Below, piece after piece: positions 16,787 through 23,376 of a DNA stretch of 32,573 nt (positions are counted from its first letter, which is position 1; every line of letters starts with the position of its first letter). Where the stretch lies: NCBI GenBank assembly GCA_964591275.1, contig CAZQAE010000058.1:1-32573 (forward strand). The letters run 5' to 3'. Under the pieces are notes generated by a model. That model made no database searches. It was not told the DNA's origin and saw only the letters and a list, made by a program, of their open reading frames with translations. The translations under genes were made by a program, and so were the position numbers. The DNA is from G963674685 sp964591275. Lineage in GTDB: Bacteria; Lernaellota; Lernaellaia; JACKCT01.

Positions 16787-18526
16787 ATGCCAAAAAATGG
16801 GGAATACGCGCAACCCGCTTTCGCACGGGAGATGGCCGACAGATATTTTACGAGCACGATCAGCCAGTTCATTATGCATGGCGCGGTGCGCGACCTTGTG
16901 CCGCTGCGCACCAAAGGTGAAGTGCGTTATGCGACGCTGGAAGAGTACCTCGAAAAAGACCTTTTCGCGCAGCGTAGCGCCATCATTTTTTACGACCGGT
17001 CGCGGGGATTGAGCCTACCGAAGGCCGGAGCCATGAAGGAATTTATGGCTTTTGTCAAAGCCTACGACACGGCAGCTTCCACGAAATACTCCCAAGCGCT
17101 TCCCACGGATGCGCCAAGCGTTTTGCGCCTTATAGAGCGTTTCATCAGAACCCGCGTGGCCGAGGGCAAGGGCGTGGCTGTTATCGTCGACTATGCCGAG
17201 CAGATCGCGCCGGCGGGAGAAGGAGCTTTTCTTTCCGACGCCGACCGAAGCTGTTTGATCACGTTGCGGCGATGGGCAAGAGACCCGGATTTTTTGCGTG
17301 GGGACGTAACCATTGTGCTCGTCACCGAGCAACTGGCCGAGCTTCACCGCCATATTGTAGCCAATCCCTACTCGGAGATTGTTGACGTCGAACTTCCCGA
17401 CGAGGCGCGGCGTCACGCCTTCATCCGGCATGAAATTAAGGGCCGACGTTTCAGTTCCATTGCCGGACTCAAAATGGAGGCGGCGGCGAAGCTCACGAAC
17501 GGTTTATCGCTCACGCATATCCGGCAGATTCTGGCCGAGCCTCTGCGCCTGGGGCGAAAGATCACCACGGCCACGCTGATGCGACGAAAAAAGGAACTCA
17601 TCGAAGCGGAGTGCCACGGCCTGCTGGAATTCGTGGAGCCGGAGTTCGACCTGGACATGGTGGCCGGTTGTAAACAGGCCAAAACGGAGTTGCGAACGGC
17701 GGCGCGCCTATTGAAGGAAGGCCGCCTGGACGTTATGCCGATGGGTTGGCTGATCTGCGGGCCGGTGGGAACGGGCAAAACTTTTTTGGCGACCTGCTTC
17801 ACCGGCGAAATCGGAATCCCATGTGTGAAGATATTGAACATCCGCTCTCAGTGGCAGGGCGTCACCGAAGCGAACCTGCAAAAGCTGCTGTCGATCTTCA
17901 AAGCCCTCGGACCGGTGGGCGTCATTATCGACGAGGCCGACGCTTTTTTCGGGCGGCGGGACGCTTCAGGCGATTCGGGCACCAGCAGCCGCGTGTTCTC
18001 GGCTCTGTCCTCGTTCATGAGCGACACCGCACATCGGGGGCGAATCCTCTGGTTCCTTTTGACCTGCCGCCCGGACCTTTTGCCGGTGGACCTCAAGCGG
18101 CAAGGTCGCGCCGAGGAACACATCGCCCTTTTCGGTCCCGCCACCGCGACCGAGCGCAAGGAATTTTACTCGGTGCTAAAGAAGAAGAACGGCATCGAAA
18201 CCAAAGCGAGCGACGACGACATTGAAGATATATTTTTGGATTGCGGCGCGCCGCATCTTTCCGGCGCGGACCTCGAAGCGGTGATGATCCGGGCCAAAGG
18301 CGTCGCGGCGGCGCGAGGCTTCCAGGCTGTTGCCGCGCCGGATTTTCAAAGCGCATTTGAAAACTTTCTGCCGCCGGTTTACGCCGAAGAAGTGGAATAC
18401 CAAACGCTGCTGGCCGTCATGGAATGCACGAGCCGCCGCCTGATCCCCGAGCCGTACGACAAAATGCCTCGGGAGTCCATTGCCGAAAGACTTCGCCAAC
18501 TGCGTATAATAATTGAGGGAGGCTAA
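16787..18526 (+). CDS. Two-domain AAA+ ATPase with degenerate first domain
   Basis: The 579-residue protein has a complete C-terminal AAA+ module: Walker A GPVGTGKT (325-332), Walker B VIIDEAD (379-385), sensor-1 region LLTCRPD (424-430), possible arginine fingers in LKRQGRAEEH (Arg438, Arg441) and an alpha-helical lid with HLSGADLEAVM, the sensor-2-like segment of the classic AAA clade. The first ~280 residues keep an AAA-like scaffold (AIIFYD at 65-70 and the Walker-B-like VIVDYAE at 132-138) but lack a P-loop. Ycf46-type ATPases share this inactive-plus-active arrangement, so it may be related. The likely role is ATP-driven remodelling, perhaps recruited to the membrane by the coiled-coil protein encoded just upstream. 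The dapB ribosome-binding site lies inside this gene's last codons. Confidence 0.86.
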   Translation: MPKNGEYAQPAFAREMADRYFTSTISQFIMHGAVRDLVPLRTKGEVRYATLEEYLEKDLFAQRSAIIFYDRSRGLSLPKAGAMKEFMAFVKAYDTAASTKYSQALPTDAPSVLRLIERFIRTRVAEGKGVAVIVDYAEQIAPAGEGAFLSDADRSCLITLRRWARDPDFLRGDVTIVLVTEQLAELHRHIVANPYSEIVDVELPDEARRHAFIRHEIKGRRFSSIAGLKMEAAAKLTNGLSLTHIRQILAEPLRLGRKITTATLMRRKKELIEAECHGLLEFVEPEFDLDMVAGCKQAKTELRTAARLLKEGRLDVMPMGWLICGPVGTGKTFLATCFTGEIGIPCVKILNIRSQWQGVTEANLQKLLSIFKALGPVGVIIDEADAFFGRRDASGDSGTSSRVFSALSSFMSDTAHRGRILWFLLTCRPDLLPVDLKRQGRAEEHIALFGPATATERKEFYSVLKKKNGIETKASDDDIEDIFLDCGAPHLSGADLEAVMIRAKGVAAARGFQAVAAPDFQSAFENFLPPVYAEEVEYQTLLAVMECTSRRLIPEPYDKMPRESIAERLRQLRIIIEGG

Positions 18527-18530
18527 TTCC

Positions 18531-19349
18531 ATGAATGAAAACAATGACATTATCATCAAAGCCATCGTCACCGGCGCACTGGGCGCTATGGGCCGTTTGT
18601 TCATCCGACGCATTGTCGAATCACCGGACGCCGAACTCTACGGCGCCGCCGAGCGTCACGATCATCCCATGGTCGGCAAGGACGTTGGCATCGAAATTTT
18701 CGGTCGGACCATCGACGTATCGCTGGAAAACGATTTGCGCAACTGCGTTGTCGGCGCCAACGTCGTCATCGATTTCACCTTGCCCGACGCAACGCTCTCC
18801 CATGTGAAAACCTGCGCCGAATTGAAAATCCCCTACGTGTGCGGCACGACGGGCATGACGAAAAGCCAATTTGAAATTTTTCAAGAACATGCCCAAAAAA
18901 TGCCATGTGTCTGGGCGCCGAATTTTTCCCTGGGCGTCACACTGCTCACGCAGCTTGCCGAGCGCGCGGCATCGACCCTGGGAGATGATTTTGACCTGGA
19001 GATCGTCGAAACGCATCACCGGCGCAAGGTCGATTCCCCCTCGGGAACAGCGTTGGCCTTAGCCAAAGCCGCGGCGACAGATGGCAAGTTGACCGATGCC
19101 GACGTGGAGTTTGGTCGAAAGGGACAATGCGGTCCGCGTCAAAAAGGCCAGATAGGCATACACGCCGTGCGCGGCGGTGATATTATTGGACGACATGAAA
19201 TGCACTTTTTCGGCGACGGAGAGCAAATTACGCTCACGCATCAGGCCTACAGCCGTGATGCTTTCGTACGCGGCGCCATGCGCGCCGCCGCGTGGCTGCA
19301 GGGCCGGGAACCGGGACTCTATACGATGAAGGACGTGCTGTGGATGTGA
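18531..19349 (+). CDS. dapB: 4-hydroxy-tetrahydrodipicolinate reductase
   Basis: The 272-residue product has all DapB hallmarks: the nucleotide-binding loop VTGALGAMG (residues 13-21), FTLPDATLSH, the CGTTG segment (104-108), and the catalytic ETHHRRKVDSPSGTAL block with His162/His163 and Lys166. RGGDIIGRHEMHF and a terminal LYTMKDVLWM also match the family. The enzyme reduces the dihydrodipicolinate precursor with NAD(P)H in the diaminopimelate/lysine route. The start at 18531 is preceded by GAGGGAGG; the stop of the AAA+ gene is only four bases before the ATG. No other lysine-pathway gene is present, so dapB appears to be carried in a mixed operon. The length is normal for the family. Confidence 0.95.
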   Translation: MNENNDIIIKAIVTGALGAMGRLFIRRIVESPDAELYGAAERHDHPMVGKDVGIEIFGRTIDVSLENDLRNCVVGANVVIDFTLPDATLSHVKTCAELKIPYVCGTTGMTKSQFEIFQEHAQKMPCVWAPNFSLGVTLLTQLAERAASTLGDDFDLEIVETHHRRKVDSPSGTALALAKAAATDGKLTDADVEFGRKGQCGPRQKGQIGIHAVRGGDIIGRHEMHFFGDGEQITLTHQAYSRDAFVRGAMRAAAWLQGREPGLYTMKDVLWM

Positions 19350-19358
19350 GGGTCCTCC

Positions 19359-21263
19359 ATGCAAATTAACGAACCAGCGAATCATTGTCGAATGCCGGGT
19401 ATCATCCGCGCATTCACGTTGTTTGTCCTAACCGCTTTTTTAATTTTTGCTTGCGGCGATTCCCGGCAGCCCGAAAAGATTGCCCGGCAACCATTGCCGA
19501 AGGACGTTGCGACTACTGAGGGTTATATAGAACTGCTCATAAAGGCCCGGAGCTATCGGGGTCAGGGCACAAGTGAAAACGATCCCGACATCTACCAAAT
19601 GGCGATTCCATATCTGGAAAAGGCGATTGAAATGAAGCCGGACAGGCTTGATGCATATTTGGCATTGGCCGAAGTTTACGAATCTCTCGACCCCTTTTAT
19701 CTGGAAGACGAAGACCACACCGGTCGTCATCAAAAAGCCATCGCCCTATACGACCAAGCCCGTGAAAAGGTCGAAGATTTCCCGGACTATTACCAAAGAG
19801 TGGCTCAAAACCTTCTGGCTATTGAAGAGAACGCAAAAGCAGAAGAATACCTCAAGGCCGCCTTGAAAGTTGATCCCCAGGATACAGGTATCTATGTCGA
19901 GTTGGGGTATAGCCAGTACAATCAGGGCAGGTTTGCGGAGGCTTTGGAATCGTATCGGAAATATCTTTCGACGCAGCAGGGGCATAAGCCGGATGTGTCT
20001 TCTATTCGCGCCAGGGAGCACCTGGGAAAAACGCTGGCGAGTCTCGGTCGTTTTGCGGAGTCGAAAAAGGAGCTTGAGAAGGCGGCCAAAGACTTTTCCG
20101 AGCTGATTGAAGACAATGGCTCAAACAATTTCTGGGGATGTCCCTTTCAGTCTCTGGGTGTTTTGTACAACACCGTGGGCGAAATATCCAAAGCCCACGG
20201 GTATTGCATCAAGTCCGCGGAGTTGCAGGAAAACAAGTTCTATGTGCAGGCCGGCGCGGCTATCCTCGCCTACCGCGACGGCGATTATGAGAAGGCGCTG
20301 TATTTTGTTGAAAGAGCTATTCGGCGCAGAGATAAGGCCGATTATCATTTCCTCAAAGGATTTATTCTGATCGCCTTGCAACGTTATGACGAGGCGAATG
20401 CTGTTTTCGGTGAGCTGGGACCGGACGATGACATGGGAACCCTGGCAATCGCAAAAAGCCTCGTATCCGGATCTTTCCCGAAGACGATGACCGGCTGGGT
20501 TGGCCGGGGACACCTTGCGCTCGCCGAAAAAGATTATCAATCAGCGACAAAGTACTTTCGACGTTTCCTCGATGCAGTGACTACAAAGCTCTCAGCAAAA
20601 GTCATATTGGCCATGGCGTCCTATAGCGACGCGAATGATCTGCATGAAGGTTTCGAGTCCATTCAAGATGAGTGTGAGGACGATAACATCATACGTTTTG
20701 TCATCAAGGCGGCCTGCCTGGGAATGGGTTGGCTTCACTCCAATCAGAATCAACACCAGGAGGCCATTCCGTATTTCGACAAGGTGCTGGCCTTTGGACA
20801 CAATGATCTTCTGGCAATGATCAGCAGGGCAAACGCCTACGCGGGTTTGCAACGCTTTAGCGACGCGGAAAGTGCCTATGAAGAAATCCTTTCGATGTAT
20901 CCGAACAACAAACACGCCTTGGCGGAGCTTGGCATTGTCAAATTCAGGTTGGGGCATGTGGCCGAGGCTCGGGAAAACTTCCAAAAAGCCCTGAGTATCG
21001 ACGACAAAAATTATACCTGCCCCTATGAAGGCTTGGGGATGTTGTATTTGACGCAGGGCGATAAGGAAAAAGCAAAGAATAACTTCGAGCGCGCCATCGC
21101 CATCAATCCTGAAATCGAATACAAAAAATACAACGGCCTGGCAAAAATTCTGATCGAAGAAGGAAAGATCGAGCAGGCCCGGAAACTGCTGAAAAAATCG
21201 ACGCAGAACTATCCATTTGACGATGAGGCCGCGAAAATGCTGGAGAGCATTCGTGGGCGATGA
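19359..21263 (+). CDS. Large TPR-repeat lipoprotein
   Basis: The 634-residue protein carries many tetratricopeptide repeats from about residue 60 to the end; clear units include YPDREI-free helical pairs such as QNLLAIEENAKAEEYLKAAL, GYSQYNQGRFAEALESYRKY, NAYAGLQRFSDAESAYEEIL, LGIVKFRLGHVAEARENFQK and GMLYLTQGDKEKAKNNFERA. The N-terminus has a hydrophobic stretch ending LIFAC (Cys32), so it is probably lipid-anchored and exported. GAGGG lies seven bases before the ATG at 19359, which argues against the ATG at 19392. TPR proteins bring partners together; the partner is unknown. Nine bases separate it from dapB, so it is likely part of the same transcript. Confidence 0.87.
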   Translation: MQINEPANHCRMPGIIRAFTLFVLTAFLIFACGDSRQPEKIARQPLPKDVATTEGYIELLIKARSYRGQGTSENDPDIYQMAIPYLEKAIEMKPDRLDAYLALAEVYESLDPFYLEDEDHTGRHQKAIALYDQAREKVEDFPDYYQRVAQNLLAIEENAKAEEYLKAALKVDPQDTGIYVELGYSQYNQGRFAEALESYRKYLSTQQGHKPDVSSIRAREHLGKTLASLGRFAESKKELEKAAKDFSELIEDNGSNNFWGCPFQSLGVLYNTVGEISKAHGYCIKSAELQENKFYVQAGAAILAYRDGDYEKALYFVERAIRRRDKADYHFLKGFILIALQRYDEANAVFGELGPDDDMGTLAIAKSLVSGSFPKTMTGWVGRGHLALAEKDYQSATKYFRRFLDAVTTKLSAKVILAMASYSDANDLHEGFESIQDECEDDNIIRFVIKAACLGMGWLHSNQNQHQEAIPYFDKVLAFGHNDLLAMISRANAYAGLQRFSDAESAYEEILSMYPNNKHALAELGIVKFRLGHVAEARENFQKALSIDDKNYTCPYEGLGMLYLTQGDKEKAKNNFERAIAINPEIEYKKYNGLAKILIEEGKIEQARKLLKKSTQNYPFDDEAAKMLESIRGR

Positions 21264-21276
21264 CGGCGGGAATAAA

Positions 21277-21408
21277 ATGAGGGATCAAGCGCTTGTTAAT
21301 TACAGCCATTTCTACGGTCACCTTGGAGCCCACGGTTATGATATTTTCCTGGTAAAGGACAACGGTCAATGGAAAGTTGTGGGTAAGTTCCGAACTTGGA
21401 TCATATGA
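21277..21408 (+). pseudogene. Probable C-terminal remnant of a lost gene, or a 43-residue ORF
   Basis: The reading frame from an ATG at 21277 gives 43 residues with real protein character: ALVNYSHFYGHLGAHGYDIF and then VKDNGQWKVVGKFRTWII. The last part looks like a final beta strand of a secreted alpha/beta domain (…GQWKVV.K..TWIS pattern). The frame continues upstream into the TPR gene's end without a start, so I read it as the tail of a gene whose front was lost, although the ATG with GCGGG upstream could still be translated. It begins 13 bases after the TPR stop. Confidence 0.4.
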
Positions 21409-21409
21409 T

Positions 21410-21454
21410 CTGCGCGTCGAAAGCCCCGCCAGGGGCTTGGTTCACACCGCGCAG
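21410..21454. repeat. Nested two-stem hairpin
   Basis: An outer 7-bp stem CTGCGCG (21410-21416) / CGCGCAG (21448-21454) encloses an inner 7-bp stem AAGCCCC (21421-21427) / GGGGCTT (21432-21438) with a 4-base loop. No T run follows, so it is not a standard terminator. It lies just after the stop of the preceding remnant and might block 3' decay or act as a factor-dependent end. Confidence 0.6.
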
Positions 21455-21478
21455 CGCAAATAGCTCATTGTTATCGTG

Positions 21479-21507
21479 TTCTCCTGGCAGGCGAATTTGT
21501 GTATAAT
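21479..21507 (+). promoter_or_regulatory. Candidate promoter for the broken secreted-protein gene
   Basis: A perfect -10 TATAAT at 21502-21507 has a weak -35 (TTCTCC, 21479-21484) 17 bases upstream. It lies 38 bases before the ATG of the frameshifted gene at 21546, which also has a strong AAGGAGG. Confidence 0.35.
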
Positions 21508-21545
21508 CAAAAGTCATTGAAACACGGCAAGGAGGCGGAAACCCG

Positions 21546-21803
21546 ATGAGAAAAACTGTCGGTTTTTTCCCCAGTTTTGCGCTGCCCTTTTGATCGCGGC
21601 CATCTTATTGTTCCTGCCAATCCAGGGCGCACAATGCTTTTGACGCCCTTGAGGATTCGACGATGTTGAACGCGAACGAAGATGGCGCGACAATATGGGA
21701 CGGGAGCGAAAATGCGGCTATTGAAAGGGTAGTTTTGAATCAGTCTGGATTACGAAGTCGTCTTAAAAAATGTCCTTTTCGACATACAACTTCTATCTTC
21801 TGA
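21546..21803 (+). pseudogene. Frameshifted small secreted protein
   Basis: An ATG at 21546 with AAGGAGG upstream opens MRKTVGFF and then runs into a TGA after 15 codons. A one-base shift after the T6/C4 run (about 21563-21572) restores a full signal-peptide core, CAALLIAAILLFLPIQGAQC. That frame stops at TGA 21641, and a second one-base shift in the TTTT run there continues into a 54-residue hydrophilic stretch (DALEDSTMLNANEDG...) to a stop at 21801. So one loss and one gain, both in homopolymers, turn three frames into one secreted protein of about 85 residues. Decay of an old gene or base-calling indels explain this equally well. The mature part matches nothing I know. Confidence 0.5.
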
Positions 21804-21810
21804 ACTATCC

Positions 21811-23313
21811 CTACTTTTGCTTTTCTTCTTTCTTGGCCTTTTTCATCATCTGCTTGAGCATTTGCTGCTGCATGATCTTTTCGCGCTGTTGCTTCATGAA
21901 CTGTTCGGCGACGCCCGGCGGCAGGTTTTTCATGGCGTCCGGAGAAATTCTGGGGGTTTGTGATTTGGATTTCGCGACCTTGAGCTCGTCGATTTTCTTG
22001 AGCAGGCGTTTTTCGTTGAATTTTCCAACGGTGAACACGAAACCCTCGTCGCCGGATACGTAGATTTCCTTATCGTCCGCTGCTTCGCCGACCTTGATGG
22101 ATTTCACGACGCCGTCTGTCAGCGTGACGCTCAAAACGCCTTTGGGTTTATTCAATCCGGAACCGGCTGGGGCCTGCGTGCCAATGAGGCTTGCACCCTC
22201 CAGGCGCGAGGCGCTTCTGGCTAAAGACTCCACATTGTTTGGGTCCAGAACAAAGTCTTTTGGAAGCTCGCCGCTATATTCCTTGAGGGTCCATTTTTCA
22301 CCGGCTTTGGCGAAAACGATCTTTTCATCCGGTTTGCTGATCTCGATGCGCTCAGCCAATTCCAAGTCGAAGGCCGCCACATGCAAATCACGCAATTCCT
22401 CCACCGTTTTGCGCAGCTTGTCGCGCTGGAATTTGGAAATGAGGAATATCTGCTCGTTCCCCTCTTTTTTGGCGTAGTAATTCTTGTCATTTTCATGGCC
22501 GACCATCAACGTAACCGATTCGCCGTCCTTTAAGGCCACGGTCGCTTTGGCGTCGGGAGGGACAAGGCCGTGTTCAGCAGCCGAGTCGGCCTTATCCTCG
22601 AAATCGGAGGCGCTCATATTCGCCATGCCCTCCGCCACGCGTTTGACCTTGTCCGAGTCCAGCCGGTAATCGGCGAGAAGGTCCGCCGGCCTTGTTTCAA
22701 AGCCCCACTTGTCGCCTTCGCCTTTGATGAATGAAAGAGACTTGCCGTCGGCTTCCAGGATCAGGGCGCTGGCGCTTTCCTTGTCGAACTTCGACACCGT
22801 GCGGTCGCGCCAGTAGTTCACTTTGTTTTTGAAAGTGGAGCTTAAACGCCCGGCGTTGATGAACACGCGATCGTCACCCGGCTTGCGCACGTAGTCGCCG
22901 CGCTCATCGGAGCTTCGTTTGCCGATGATCAGCCGCCACGCCTCGCCGGAAGAAGTGTACGCCGCGACGGTCAAGCCCTCATCACGCACATCATATAAAG
23001 GATGCGAGTCGCTCGACTTGGACACCATGTTTCCGATGCGTAAAGAAGCGACTTCCGCCAAAGCCCGCTCCACGCGCTTTTCATCGGTCGTTTTGCCGAT
23101 GGGCATAGCGGTCCATCCCTCGCCGCCTTTTACCAGCGAATAATTTTCGCCGTCCGCTGTTGTGACTTCAATTTTTGTCACATCATCGGCGGTGATTTTC
23201 GGGAGGTCGAGGCTCGGACCGCCCGGGCCTTCGGGCAGCGCGGCGACAATCACGGAGGCCACAACCAGAACGGCGAAGACTACAAGCATCACGACGGTTT
23301 TTTTCCAAAGCAC
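21811..23313 (-). CDS. DUF4340 protein, ABC-export accessory
   Basis: The 500-residue product has one N-terminal membrane anchor (residues 5-25) and then three similar beta-rich modules, each built like WTAMPIGKTTDEKRVERAL with a later GDYVRKPGDDRVFINAG, the pattern of DUF4340. This domain family is routinely encoded beside GldG-type ABC components, as here. The protein would sit on the periplasmic side of the inner membrane. Its C-terminal 40 residues are unusual: a Met/Gln/Lys-rich helix (QQREKIMQQQMLKQMMKK). The gene is last in the operon; its start lies 63 bases after the stop of the fused permease gene. Confidence 0.87.
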   Translation of the reverse strand: MLWKKTVVMLVVFAVLVVASVIVAALPEGPGGPSLDLPKITADDVTKIEVTTADGENYSLVKGGEGWTAMPIGKTTDEKRVERALAEVASLRIGNMVSKSSDSHPLYDVRDEGLTVAAYTSSGEAWRLIIGKRSSDERGDYVRKPGDDRVFINAGRLSSTFKNKVNYWRDRTVSKFDKESASALILEADGKSLSFIKGEGDKWGFETRPADLLADYRLDSDKVKRVAEGMANMSASDFEDKADSAAEHGLVPPDAKATVALKDGESVTLMVGHENDKNYYAKKEGNEQIFLISKFQRDKLRKTVEELRDLHVAAFDLELAERIEISKPDEKIVFAKAGEKWTLKEYSGELPKDFVLDPNNVESLARSASRLEGASLIGTQAPAGSGLNKPKGVLSVTLTDGVVKSIKVGEAADDKEIYVSGDEGFVFTVGKFNEKRLLKKIDELKVAKSKSQTPRISPDAMKNLPPGVAEQFMKQQREKIMQQQMLKQMMKKAKKEEKQK

Positions 23314-23376
23314 CTTTCATCCCTCCGATGATCTTTCGTATTTACACCATTCCTTTTGTCGCTCCGACACTGACCG

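Noticed and set aside
20173..20200. Inverted repeat CCGTGGGC / GCCCACGG with a 12-base loop in the TPR gene
   Set aside because: Arms of 8 bp with this loop are not rare in GC-rich coding DNA, and nothing else marks the site.
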